Assembly (NCBI GenBank): GCA_028868515.1
Contig: JAGWUI010000020.1
Coordinates: forward strand, 1 to 50,624
Reading direction: 5' to 3'
DNA from: Gammaproteobacteria bacterium
GTDB taxonomy: Bacteria; Pseudomonadota; Gammaproteobacteria; Pseudomonadales; Moraxellaceae
DNA length: 50,624 nucleotides
The position numbers and the translations under genes are program-made. The notes under the pieces were generated by a model that was not told where the DNA came from, did not search any database, and saw only the letters and a program-made list of their open reading frames with translations. Each line of letters begins with the position of its first letter. Within the stretch, counting starts at the first letter, position 1. Positions 17,979 to 26,653 of this stretch are shown here, piece after piece.

Positions 17979-18410
17979 GTCGAGGTCGAAGCTCCTAGAG
18001 AATCATGTCGTGTTGAATCATGATGATGACATCATCTTTCAAGAATAAAAAGGTCAATTACGTGACTAAAGTATCAGGGATTGAGACCTGCTGTAAATTA
18101 TATTCTGTCAAGTTTTTCATATTTCATGCAAGCACTCAATTCAAGAGTATTTTACGTGAAATATGATAATTAGTTATCAAAAAAGACATCCGAAAAAGCA
18201 CTTAAGTAGTTGTATTGTAACGAGCAGAGTGGCTCATGTTGTTAAAAAATGATCAATGTTATAGGATGCGCGACAAACAAATAGTGATGATTAACTTTTA
18301 AGCGTTGCTCGTCGGAAATAACAAAAATTGGATGGTATCTCGATATCGAAGCTATGCATGCTTGGGCACTCTTCGATGATGGACATACCTATAACTGGGT
18401 TGGAAGGAAC
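17979..18410. other. Divergent intergenic region, no gene seen
   Basis: This 432-base AT-rich region lies upstream of both the amidotransferase and the diguanylate cyclase genes. Its rightmost 57 bases could be coding if the cyclase began at the ATG at 18354. No other convincing open frame or RNA was recognised. It must carry both promoters, but none can be assigned with confidence. Confidence 0.45.
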
Positions 18411-19724
18411 ATGACGCTCCTTGAAATAAAAGTTATAAAAAGCCTTGCCGAATTATACCGTCGCACACTGGGTTCAGTGATTGTGATGGAATGGAGTTAT
18501 TTGCAAAAAAGTATATTACTTCATGTGTTCACCATTATTCTTTATCTTTCATATGTGTTGTACATGTATGTCGTTCTACAACATCATGAATGGTATCGTT
18601 ATATTAATGTCGAGTTATTCCATGTATTCATTTGGAAGGATTTGCTAATTGCACTTTTGGCGGTAGCATTAGGTTTGAGTTGTTACGTCTGGCGAACGCG
18701 TGCTTGGGCTGAGCAGTATTTACCGACTATTAGTATCTTGTTCTATGTGATCGCGATGTGTAGCACAGGTTATGGTGTTGGTGCGATGGGACCTGCGACT
18801 GGTGTTTTTTTAATGGGAACATCTTTAGTCGGTTTTGCATTATTTCCAAGAAAAATCATTTTGTTTTGCACCATTATGTCCGCAGTCACGATGACTGGTC
18901 TAGCATATGCGGGAGTTTCGGGCTGGATTCCTTATGCTCCGATGTTTTCAAATAACATATTGGATGTAAAACTCCAGTCGACATTTTACTTCTATAGTCA
19001 GATGTACTTTGTTGTACCGCCAGCAATTATCATTTTGTTGACGACAGATCTTGTTTTAAAACAATGGCATGATCGTGGTCGTGAGGTGGCGCTACTGAGT
19101 CAATTAGACTCATTGACCAATTTGTATAATCGACGGACTGTGAATCAGCATCTTGAACGATTACTCGAAATGAGTACGGAATCCGATCAAATTTCGATTT
19201 TGCTGCTCGATTTAGATTATTTTAAGAAAATTAATGACGCCTATGGGCATATTGCAGGGGATAGCGTACTGCGTGAGGTTGGGCATCTATTGCAATCGAC
19301 GATGCGTAAGAATGATTTAGCGGGGCGTTTTGGTGGCGAGGAATTTATCGTTGTTTTATATCGCTCTGCATACGAAATAGGGATGAGTGTTGCTGAGCGT
19401 ATTCGTAAGCGAATTGCGGAAATCAGTGTCCAGACGCCTACAGGTCAAGTGATTAAGGTGACGTCTAGTGTGGGGGTATCGACGTTTGCACCTTTTGGAA
19501 TGACTAGCATTGATCAGATCCTTTCTCAAGCCGATCAGGCGCTTTATAGAGCCAAAGATCAAGGGCGTGATCAGGTTGTCCATTATAATCATTTGTTGAA
19601 AGACCATCATGTCGAGGGCAATGTCGAGTCATTGTATAGACCTACATCGGTCAGCACATATCACCACATGGATTCTGATGATTTTCCTCAGGTATCCAAT
19701 AAACAGCTCCATTCAACATTTTAA
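18411..19724 (+). CDS. Membrane-anchored diguanylate cyclase (GGEEF)
   Basis: This protein synthesises cyclic di-GMP from two GTP molecules. With the ATG at 18411, preceded by a strong GGAAGGA ribosome-binding site, it has 437 residues; a further ATG at 18354 lacks such a site. The N-terminal half (about residues 30-215) holds several hydrophobic helices resembling a six-helix membrane sensor. The GGDEF domain starts near residue 232 (LDSLTNLYNRR). The metal-binding LLLDLDYFKKINDAYGH segment and the active-site loop GGEEF (about residues 308-312) are intact. An inhibitory I-site RxxD is present as RKND at about 299-302, so product inhibition is likely. There is no EAL domain. The C-terminal tail of about 40 residues is polar and variable. 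Confidence 0.92.
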   Translation: MTLLEIKVIKSLAELYRRTLGSVIVMEWSYLQKSILLHVFTIILYLSYVLYMYVVLQHHEWYRYINVELFHVFIWKDLLIALLAVALGLSCYVWRTRAWAEQYLPTISILFYVIAMCSTGYGVGAMGPATGVFLMGTSLVGFALFPRKIILFCTIMSAVTMTGLAYAGVSGWIPYAPMFSNNILDVKLQSTFYFYSQMYFVVPPAIIILLTTDLVLKQWHDRGREVALLSQLDSLTNLYNRRTVNQHLERLLEMSTESDQISILLLDLDYFKKINDAYGHIAGDSVLREVGHLLQSTMRKNDLAGRFGGEEFIVVLYRSAYEIGMSVAERIRKRIAEISVQTPTGQVIKVTSSVGVSTFAPFGMTSIDQILSQADQALYRAKDQGRDQVVHYNHLLKDHHVEGNVESLYRPTSVSTYHHMDSDDFPQVSNKQLHSTF

Positions 19725-19734
19725 TTTGAAAGAA

Positions 19735-19939
19735 GAGGGCGTGTTGATATTTGATCACGCTCCAGAATTTTGTGAGATATCTAGGATTGTTTGTGCTGCT
19801 TTTGCATGAAAAATGGCGAAATTGATCTTATCCTGCGTTAATCCGTTTGCCAATATACTGATATTGGCTGCACGGATTGCCTTGTCTAAGACCAATTTCG
19901 CCATTTTTCATCGCAAAGACCAAATGTCAACACGCCCTC
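19735..19939. repeat. 205-base near-complete palindrome, MITE-like
   Basis: The left end GAGGGCGTGTTGATATTTG (19735-19753) pairs with the right end 19921-19939 at 18 of 19 bases. Inner arms 19801-19830 and 19887-19917 pair over about 30 bases with one gap and one mismatch (core GAAAAATGGCGAAATTG). The centre, 19839-19858 with 19860-19878, pairs as well (GCCAATAT / ATATTGGC). One arm carries about 45 unpaired bases. No protein is encoded. It lies exactly between the stop codons of the convergent cyclase and yacG genes and its right edge overlaps the yacG stop codon. The nested symmetry suggests a non-autonomous transposable element or a stable RNA hairpin. Confidence 0.7.
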
Positions 19940-20153
19940 AATCTTCTTGAAAGTCAGTGTCTTGTTCATCGGGATGCCGAGAAGTGTCGTTCACTGGAAC
20001 ACGATAGTCTTCATTTGCCCAAGCACCTAAATCAATCATTTTGCAACGTTCTGAACAAAATGGACGAAAGGGATTGTCTGCCCAACGTGCTGGCTTCTTA
20101 CAACGAGGACATGGAAACTCTCGGTTTGGGATTTCAGAAAGAGTTGGGTTCAT
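19938..20153 (-). CDS. yacG: DNA gyrase inhibitor YacG
   Basis: YacG is a small zinc-binding protein that in E. coli binds GyrB and inhibits gyrase. The 71-residue protein has the four-cysteine zinc site CPRCKKP...CSERC and the conserved [16 protein letters not shown] segment, followed by an acidic tail. An ATG four codons upstream (20165) is possible, but 20153 has a better GAGAA ribosome-binding sequence. The stop codon overlaps the edge of the palindromic element, which would provide the transcript end. Confidence 0.88.
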   Translation of the reverse strand: MNPTLSEIPNREFPCPRCKKPARWADNPFRPFCSERCKMIDLGAWANEDYRVPVNDTSRHPDEQDTDFQED

Positions 20154-20222
20154 AACGTTTCTCATTCAAAACAATTCATATTGATGTTTTTAGGACTTTG
20201 TTTGAAAGCCCTAATGCTCTTT

Positions 20223-21038
20223 TTAAAAGCTGACAGCCAGTGTTTCAAAAGCAACAGGTGAGTTACTGCTGTCAAATAGCTCAACGACGGCGCGATAGGG
20301 TTGACCACGAGTCACATTGTTATTGACGACGTTGATGGTATTGGGCGCAGCAGTGGTCACAATTTGGCGAATGACTGCATTATTGCCGCTACTGATTTTT
20401 GCAGGATCTAAGATCATGATCAGTGCTTTTTGTGCACCGTTTACAAAAGACCAGTTCAGTAGATCACCAGTTTGTGTGATCGTGAAATTAGCTGGAAATA
20501 CGAAGGCCTCTTTATAAACTTGCCATGTGCCTTTATCCGCGACAGTATAAGTACCACAGCCCGCGACAGTTTTAATATCGTCGCCATTTTTATCGATGCG
20601 ATTATATTTTCCTGTGTAGTTGTCGCCTGTGCGAGAGTAACTTCCAGAAAAGGTCGCGGAGAACGTTGGGTTAGGCTGGTCTACAGTGGCTGAGTCTAAA
20701 GTTCCGATACTTGTGCCATTTAGATATGCAGTTGTTTTTTGTCCGCTAATATTCAGAGCATTGGTTCGTTGACAATCAAAGAATTGATAGGACATGCGAC
20801 CCGTAAAGCTGGCTTCACTGTTGGGTAATGATAAATAGAGTCCGCCAATATTTGTGGCTGGATCAACAACATTATCCGATTGAATGTAATAACCGTAAAA
20901 ATTTCCACCAGGACCATCTGCGAGTGCTGGTGGTGTGACCGAATTTAAAACTTGATCTGTTGTTCCGCCTCCACAACCAGCTAGAAGTAAGGTTGTCGTA
21001 CAGCTCATAATGATGGTAAGAGGACGTTTTACTGACAT
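20223..21038 (-). CDS. Predicted lipoprotein, function unknown
   Basis: The 271-residue protein starts with a lipoprotein signal peptide: basic MSVKRPL, a hydrophobic stretch, and lipobox LLAGC with the lipidated cysteine at about residue 22, followed by a glycine-rich linker GGG. The mature part is rich in Thr, Asn, Gly and Ser and in alternating patterns typical of beta structure, for example GRMSYQFFDCQRTNAL and TFSATFSGSYSRTGDNYTGKYN. I do not recognise the domain. The residue after the lipidated cysteine is Gly, so no inner-membrane retention signal (Asp at +2) is seen; an outer-membrane location is inferred. It lies between yacG and the EVE-domain gene on the same strand. Confidence 0.75.
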   Translation of the reverse strand: MSVKRPLTIIMSCTTTLLLAGCGGGTTDQVLNSVTPPALADGPGGNFYGYYIQSDNVVDPATNIGGLYLSLPNSEASFTGRMSYQFFDCQRTNALNISGQKTTAYLNGTSIGTLDSATVDQPNPTFSATFSGSYSRTGDNYTGKYNRIDKNGDDIKTVAGCGTYTVADKGTWQVYKEAFVFPANFTITQTGDLLNWSFVNGAQKALIMILDPAKISSGNNAVIRQIVTTAAPNTINVVNNNVTRGQPYRAVVELFDSSNSPVAFETLAVSF

Positions 21039-21105
21039 AGTGAAATAGCTCTATTTTTTAATGATATCAATAAATTGATCAAATAATGATTTGATTGGAA
21101 GATCG

Positions 21106-21564
21106 TTAGTTTTGCTGATGCTTCCGCATAATGGCCTGCCATTGCTCAGCGCTTACAGGCATTAACGACAAGCGATTGCCACGACGAACTAAAGCAAGAT
21201 CCGCCAGTTCTGGCATATTGCGGAGCTGTTCAAGGGAAATCATCTTGTCCCAGATCTCACCAAAAACGACATCAACACCTGTCCAGCGCGGATTTTCTAG
21301 CGTTGATTTTGGATCATAATAATGGTGTTCGGGATTAAATTGCGTTGGGTCAGGATATCCTGCACGACCAATCGTCATTTGACCGACAATTCCCGGTACT
21401 TTGCAATTTGAGTGGTAGAATAACGCTTCGTCACCAACAGCCATTTGTCGTAAGAAGTTACGCGCTTGGTAATTGCGTACACCATCCCAGAGTGCGGTTC
21501 CACGCGCTTTAAGATGTTCAATTCCAAATGTTTCAGGTTCAGATTTCATGAGCCAGTAGGCCAT
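21106..21564 (-). CDS. EVE domain-containing protein
   Basis: This 152-residue protein is a stand-alone EVE domain, a PUA-like fold related to YTH that is proposed to bind modified nucleic-acid bases. The signature is at the N-terminus, MAYWLMKSEPETFGIEHL, followed by LWDGVRNYQARNFLR, GDEALFYHSNCKVPGIVGQ and PRWTGVDVVF. Conserved proteins of this length are widespread in bacteria; their cellular role is not settled. The ATG has AGGA upstream. Its start codon is only 14 bases from that of the divergent hemW gene, so each promoter must lie within the other gene or in a very small shared space. Confidence 0.88.
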   Translation of the reverse strand: MAYWLMKSEPETFGIEHLKARGTALWDGVRNYQARNFLRQMAVGDEALFYHSNCKVPGIVGQMTIGRAGYPDPTQFNPEHHYYDPKSTLENPRWTGVDVVFGEIWDKMISLEQLRNMPELADLALVRRGNRLSLMPVSAEQWQAIMRKHQQN

Positions 21565-21578
21565 AGGATGTTCCTATT

Positions 21579-22787
21579 TTGAGTCTTTTTTTAGATGGTT
21601 CGCATCATATTCCATTGGCATTGTACATTCATATGCCTTGGTGTGTGAAAAAGTGTCCGTATTGTGATTTTAACTCACATGCCGTGCCACAAGGTGCATT
21701 TTCCGCTGATGGCACATTATCTTCCAGTTTAGAGCAAGAATATTTAAGCGCTTTGGTTGCGGATGCGGCAGAACAAGTGAAATGGGCTGCTGGTCGAGTG
21801 TTATCAAGTGTATTTATCGGTGGTGGGACGCCATCATTGATTTCTGCTGCGGGTTATCAGTGGTTATTTGCCGAGCTGCGCAAGCTCTTTGCGTTTACAG
21901 ATGATTGTGAAATTACCTTAGAGGCGAATCCAGGGACATTAGAGCATGCACCCTTTGTGGAGTATTTAGCTGCTGGGATTAACCGTTTGTCTTTGGGTGT
22001 GCAGACATTTGATGACGCGCTCTTACACACACTAGGGCGTGTTCATGGATCAGAGGAGGCAAGGCAAGCCATTCAGCGAGCGAAAGCAGATGGCTTTGCG
22101 CGATTAAATGTAGATTTAATGCACGGTTTACCTGAGCAAACAGTCGAGCAGGCTTTATTTGATCTGCAAAGTGCCATTGATTGCGGGGCGACACATATTT
22201 CATGGTATCAGTTGACGATTGAGCCGAATACGGTATTTTTTAGGACTCAACCGATACTGCCTGATGATGATCGTTTAGCCGATATTCAGTCGGCTGGCGA
22301 GGCGCTGCTTCGTGCGCATGGATTTGTGCAATATGAAGTGTCGGCATGGGCAAAAGAACGTCCAAGTCAGCATAATTTGAATTATTGGCAGTTTGGGGAT
22401 TATTTGGCGATTGGCGCAGGCGCACATGGCAAAGTAACAATTTTAAATGGATCAGGTACAGATCATGCTGAACTGCTAACAATTTATCGTTTCCAAAAGT
22501 CTCGTCTTCCGAAAGATTATCTGGCTCAGATTCCTGCTCCCGCTTTGCAATATGAGGCTGTTGCTGCCGCGGATTTACCGTTTGAATTTATGATGAATGC
22601 ACTGCGGTTGGTGGAGGGTGTGCCGAGCGCGTATTTTACAGAACGTACTGGGCTGGCATTTGATGTGGTGCGTGAAACCGTACAGCAGCTACAACGAGAA
22701 AAATTAATGGATGATCATCCAGATATATTGAAATGTACGCCATTGGGTTTTAATTATTTAAATGAAGTATTGGCGAGATTTTCTTAA
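21579..22787 (+). CDS. hemW: Radical SAM haem chaperone HemW
   Basis: HemW is a radical SAM protein, homologous to coproporphyrinogen III oxidase HemN, that acts as a haem chaperone. The iron-sulfur cluster motif CxxxCxxC is PWCVKKCPYCDFNSH near residue 20. The SAM-binding and barrel segments include SVFIGGGTPSLISA, EANPGTL, NRLSLGVQTFDDALLHTLGRVH and LMHGLPEQTVEQAL. A HemN-type C-terminal domain contains the winged-helix part ending NEVLARFS. HemN itself has a longer N-terminus and other cysteines, so HemW is preferred. The TTG start has an AGGAT upstream, itself in the shared divergent gap. Confidence 0.93.
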   Translation: MSLFLDGSHHIPLALYIHMPWCVKKCPYCDFNSHAVPQGAFSADGTLSSSLEQEYLSALVADAAEQVKWAAGRVLSSVFIGGGTPSLISAAGYQWLFAELRKLFAFTDDCEITLEANPGTLEHAPFVEYLAAGINRLSLGVQTFDDALLHTLGRVHGSEEARQAIQRAKADGFARLNVDLMHGLPEQTVEQALFDLQSAIDCGATHISWYQLTIEPNTVFFRTQPILPDDDRLADIQSAGEALLRAHGFVQYEVSAWAKERPSQHNLNYWQFGDYLAIGAGAHGKVTILNGSGTDHAELLTIYRFQKSRLPKDYLAQIPAPALQYEAVAAADLPFEFMMNALRLVEGVPSAYFTERTGLAFDVVRETVQQLQREKLMDDHPDILKCTPLGFNYLNEVLARFS

Positions 22788-22827
22788 CCATTTATTGTAG
22801 GGGCGGGTTCTAAATCTGTCCTATAAT

Positions 22828-22860
22828 AAAAAACCGCCTCAATTTCTTGGGCGGTTTCTT
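22828..22860. terminator. Bidirectional terminator between hemW and clpX
   Basis: AAACCGCC pairs with GGCGGTTT over an 11-base loop with flanking A- and T-rich bases. It lies between convergent hemW and clpX. Confidence 0.8.
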
Positions 22861-22874
22861 GATAAAGGTCTGTG

Positions 22875-24221
22875 TTACGCAAGTTTCTGTGCAGTCTCTA
22901 AGACTTTTAAGTGATCAATTGGATCGTTGCTTTGATCATTGGTATGACGTGGCAAACGATCTGCTTTCAGCGTTGGTTTCTCGCTGTTATTAATCACTGC
23001 TTCATTGATCTCAACTGTGCCAACATCTTTCATTGATGGCAGGTCATACATGGTGTCGAGTAGTACATTTTCTAAAATAGAACGTAATCCACGCGCACCT
23101 GTTTTGCGATCCAGCGCTTTTTTAGCCACAGCTTGTAATGCGTCTTTATCAAAAGACAAATCCACATTTTCCATTTCAAATAAGCGTTGATATTGCTTCA
23201 CCAAAGCATTTTTCGGTTCGGTTAGGATCTGAATTAATGCTTCTTCGTCGAGTTCTTCCAATGTTGCCAATACAGGCAAACGACCGATGAATTCAGGGAT
23301 CAAACCATATTTAATCAAGTCTTCAGGTTCGACTTCACGGAACAACTGCCCAAGTGATTTGGTTGCGTCTTTGCTTTTCACATCTGCGCCGAAACCAATG
23401 CCGCCTTTTTCGCTACGCTGCTTCACAACTTTTTCAAGTCCAGCAAATGCACCGCCGCAAATAAACAGAATGTTCGATGTATCCACTTGAACAAATTCTT
23501 GTTGAGGATGTTTACGTCCGCCTTGTGGTGGAATTGAAGCCACAGTGCCTTCAATCATCTTCAATAGTGCTTGTTGTACACCTTCGCCAGAGACATCGCG
23601 AGTGATCGATGGGTTATCGCTCTTGCGACTAATCTTATCGATCTCATCGATGTAGATAATGCCCATTTGTGCTTTTTCGACATCGTATTCAGCTTTTTGC
23701 AGTAATTTCTGGACGATGTTTTCAACATCTTCACCGACATAACCTGCTTCGGTCAGTGTTGTGGCATCAGCCATTGCAAAAGGAACATCAAGCAAACGTG
23801 CTAAAGTTTGAGCTAATAATGTTTTACCTGAACCCGTTGGGCCAACGAGCAAAATATTACTTTTGGACAGCTCAACCATCGCATCGCGCGCACCTGTTTT
23901 GGCGGGCACGTTGTGTGATGCTTTCAGACGTTTGTAGTGGTTATAGACCGCAACAGCGAGCGTTTTCTTTGCCTGTTCCTGACCAATCACGTACTGGTCG
24001 AGTGCAGCACGGATTTCTACAGGTTTCGGCAACGGACGTTCAGCCCACGTTCCAGAAGTGGTTGAAGTCGGGGTTTGGACGAGGTCAATGCAAATGTCGA
24101 TACATTCATTGCAAATATAGGCGTCTTCACCCGCAATTAGTTTTTTGACTTCATCCTGACGCTTACCGCAGAATGAGCAACTCTTATCGCTATGACCAGA
24201 GTTTTTGGTAAGATCGGACAT
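22875..24221 (-). CDS. clpX: ATP-dependent Clp protease ATP-binding subunit ClpX
   Basis: ClpX is the AAA+ unfoldase that feeds proteins to ClpP. The N-terminal zinc-binding domain shows CSFCGK...[11 protein letters not shown]. The ATPase has Walker [16 protein letters not shown], Walker [11 protein letters not shown], and the sensor and arginine-finger region with [19 protein letters not shown]. The IGF-type ClpP contact loop is [13 protein letters not shown]. The ATG at 24221 is preceded by GGGAG; an in-frame TTG upstream (24236) is not needed. The protein has about 448 residues, slightly longer than the E. coli protein owing to its C-terminal tail. It follows clpP by 57 bases. Confidence 0.97.
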   Translation of the reverse strand: MSDLTKNSGHSDKSCSFCGKRQDEVKKLIAGEDAYICNECIDICIDLVQTPTSTTSGTWAERPLPKPVEIRAALDQYVIGQEQAKKTLAVAVYNHYKRLKASHNVPAKTGARDAMVELSKSNILLVGPTGSGKTLLAQTLARLLDVPFAMADATTLTEAGYVGEDVENIVQKLLQKAEYDVEKAQMGIIYIDEIDKISRKSDNPSITRDVSGEGVQQALLKMIEGTVASIPPQGGRKHPQQEFVQVDTSNILFICGGAFAGLEKVVKQRSEKGGIGFGADVKSKDATKSLGQLFREVEPEDLIKYGLIPEFIGRLPVLATLEELDEEALIQILTEPKNALVKQYQRLFEMENVDLSFDKDALQAVAKKALDRKTGARGLRSILENVLLDTMYDLPSMKDVGTVEINEAVINNSEKPTLKADRLPRHTNDQSNDPIDHLKVLETAQKLA

Positions 24222-24278
24222 GGGTGCTCCCAACAATACATTACAAGGTATTAAAAATTACAACGATAACAATTCAGC

Positions 24279-24890
24279 TTATTCTGGACTGTTTGGTCGT
24301 TTCGTTAAAACTGCATCAATCAAACCATAATCACAAGCGGCTTCTGCGCTTAAGAAATTATCGCGATCAGTATCCTTTTCAATCGTCTCAACAGACTGAC
24401 CAGTGTGGTGTGCGAGTAAGCTGTTCAGCTTTGAGCGAATATATAGAATTTCACGTGCATGGATTTCGATATCCGATGCTTGCCCACGGAATCCACCTAA
24501 TGGCTGGTGAATCATGACGCGTGAATTACTCAAAGCAAAACGTTTACCTTTTGCACCCGCAGTCAATAAGAATGAACCCATTGAACAGGCTTGTCCAATA
24601 CAAATCGTCGATACATCGGGTTTAATAAATTGCATCGTATCGTAAATCGCCATCCCAGCGGTGACTGAACCGCCAGGCGAGTTAATATAGAGATGAATGT
24701 CTTTATCTGGGTTTTCTGCTTCTAGAAAAAGGAGCTGAGCAACAACTAAGTTCGCCATATGATCTTCGACTTCACCAGTCAGGAAAATCACGCGCTCACG
24801 GAGCAAGCGAGAAAAAATGTCAAAAGAGCGTTCACCGCGTGCGGACTGTTCGACGACCATTGGGACTAAAGCATTTTGCAAGTCAATCAC
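24279..24890 (-). CDS. clpP: ATP-dependent Clp protease proteolytic subunit ClpP
   Basis: ClpP forms the double-heptameric serine protease chamber of ClpXP and ClpAP. The 203-residue length is normal. The catalytic triad is visible: Ser in [14 protein letters not shown], His in [12 protein letters not shown], and Asp near [20 protein letters not shown]-terminal [23 protein letters not shown] and [20 protein letters not shown] are also diagnostic. The start is a GTG at 24890 with GGAAG upstream at about 10 bases. The order tig, clpP, clpX on the minus strand is the classic one. Confidence 0.97.
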   Translation of the reverse strand: MIDLQNALVPMVVEQSARGERSFDIFSRLLRERVIFLTGEVEDHMANLVVAQLLFLEAENPDKDIHLYINSPGGSVTAGMAIYDTMQFIKPDVSTICIGQACSMGSFLLTAGAKGKRFALSNSRVMIHQPLGGFRGQASDIEIHAREILYIRSKLNSLLAHHTGQSVETIEKDTDRDNFLSAEAACDYGLIDAVLTKRPNSPE

Positions 24891-25004
24891 CTTATTTCTT
24901 CCTTTTGACTGGGCTCATCGATTGAGCGAATGAATAGTACAGCTAGTCTCTAAATATGGGGGATATGGTGCGAAATTGCAAAGGGCATCTGTACGATTTA
25001 TTTG

Positions 25005-25035
25005 CAAAAAAAGACGCATTTCGCGTCTTTTTTTA
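25005..25035 (-). terminator. Terminator after tig
   Basis: AAAAAAAGACGC pairs with GCGTCTTTTTTT over a five-base loop. It lies about 35 bases past the tig stop and precedes clpP, so it separates or attenuates transcription into the clp genes. Confidence 0.85.
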
Positions 25036-25068
25036 CGGATTCACTTTTTCAAGTGAAATTTTTATCAA

Positions 25069-26409
25069 TTAGCCTTGTTGCTGCTGTTGATTGCGCTTTA
25101 AAAGCTCTTGATAATCAACAGTCACTTCAGTGACTTTTGCACCAGCAAGAATATGATCAACCACTTGATCTTCAAGCACTACAGCTTCAACTTGAGCGCG
25201 CTGTTGCTTGTCGTTGGTGTAGTATTCAATGACTTCTGCAGGATCTTCATAAGATTCAGCTGATTCAGCGATCATTGCTTTGACGCGATCTTGATCAACT
25301 TGCAGATTTGCATCAGCAATCACTTTGCTAATCAATACGCCTAGTTTAACTGAGCGCTCTGATTTTTCTTGGAACAGTTCATCAGGAAGCATTTTTTCGT
25401 CAAACTGTTGCGCACCACCAAACTGCTGAGCAAATTGTTGTAGCATCATTTTGCGTTGGCGAGTGATTTCTTCAGCAACCATTGCTTTTGGCACTTCAAT
25501 TTCATTTGCAGCTAATACAGCATCAAATGCTTGTTGTTTCAATTGATTGCGTAAGCTGTTTTTAACTTCGCGTTCCATGTTTTTACGCACGTCCGCTTTC
25601 AGCTTGTCGATACCACCAGCTTCTGGAGCAAGCTCAATGCCGAACAATTTTAAAAACTCTGCATCAACTTCTGGAAGTTTTGCGCTTTCAACCAATGACA
25701 CATTGATTTTGAACTGAGCCAGTTTGCCCGCGAGGTTTTCTGCTTGGTAATCGGCAGGGAATGTCACATCAATGACTTTTTCTTCACCTTTTTTCATGCC
25801 GATGATGCCAGCTTCAAAGCCAGGGATCATTTTGTTTGAGCCAAGAACCAATTTAAAGTCTTTCGCTGTACCGCCATCAAACAATACGCCATCAATACTG
25901 CCTTCGAAATCAAAAGTAACTTGATCACCATCAGCTGCTTTGCCATTTTTCTTCGCAGCAAAAACTTGGCGTTGTTTGCGCAGATTGTCGATCATGGTGT
26001 CAACGTCTGCATCACTCACAGCGCTGATTTGACGCTCAACAGTAATAGTGTCAAAGCTGTTTACAGTGACTTCTGGATAAACTTCAACCAGTGCTTTGTA
26101 AACTAAACCTTCATCATTGACATCTACAGATTCAATGTTCGGCATGCCAACAGCATTAATTTTTTCTTGTTCGATCGCTTCAAATATGGTGTCGCGAACG
26201 AGATCGTTAATGACATCTTGTTGAATCGATGCGCCATATTCAGCTTGAACGCGTGAAAGTGGTACTTTGCCTGGACGGAACCCGTTCACTTTGATTGTTT
26301 TTGCAACACGCTTCAAGCGTGCATCGAATTGGGTTTTAAGGCGTTGTGCAGGAACGGTGATATTCAGGCGGCGTTCTAGCCCAGAGACCACTTCAGTCGT
26401 AATTTGCAT
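25069..26409 (-). CDS. tig: Trigger factor
   Basis: Trigger factor is the ribosome-bound chaperone and peptidyl-prolyl isomerase. The 446-residue protein has the N-terminal ribosome-binding domain with the signature [19 protein letters not shown] (about residues 40-58), the FKBP-like PPIase domain near residues 160-240 ([21 protein letters not shown]), and the helical C-terminal chaperone domain rich in Gln and Glu. The C-terminus ends in a glutamine run. An AGGATCGAG sequence lies upstream of the ATG. It heads the tig-clpP-clpX group. Confidence 0.97.
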   Translation of the reverse strand: MQITTEVVSGLERRLNITVPAQRLKTQFDARLKRVAKTIKVNGFRPGKVPLSRVQAEYGASIQQDVINDLVRDTIFEAIEQEKINAVGMPNIESVDVNDEGLVYKALVEVYPEVTVNSFDTITVERQISAVSDADVDTMIDNLRKQRQVFAAKKNGKAADGDQVTFDFEGSIDGVLFDGGTAKDFKLVLGSNKMIPGFEAGIIGMKKGEEKVIDVTFPADYQAENLAGKLAQFKINVSLVESAKLPEVDAEFLKLFGIELAPEAGGIDKLKADVRKNMEREVKNSLRNQLKQQAFDAVLAANEIEVPKAMVAEEITRQRKMMLQQFAQQFGGAQQFDEKMLPDELFQEKSERSVKLGVLISKVIADANLQVDQDRVKAMIAESAESYEDPAEVIEYYTNDKQQRAQVEAVVLEDQVVDHILAGAKVTEVTVDYQELLKRNQQQQQG

Positions 26410-26653
26410 GGTTTTCTCGATCCTAGAAAAGAATGATTATAGAGAATGAGGGTTCATTCACGCTCACGCGCTCATCGAATCAGCGCTACAGCATGAAAAA
26501 ATTAGTTGCGGAGTATAAGCGATATTGGCGATGGATTCAAAAGGAATGCGATAGTTGTGTGGGTTTTTCGCTAATGGCATTAAAAGCATTATTCTAAGCA
26601 GGATTGGATGTGATAGGCGAGATCAAATATGAACCCGCCTTTATTGCAGAGGG

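Noticed and set aside
19877-20155. 92-codon plus-strand open frame over yacG
   Set aside because: It is antisense to yacG, whose zinc motif is clear, and its start lies in the palindrome.
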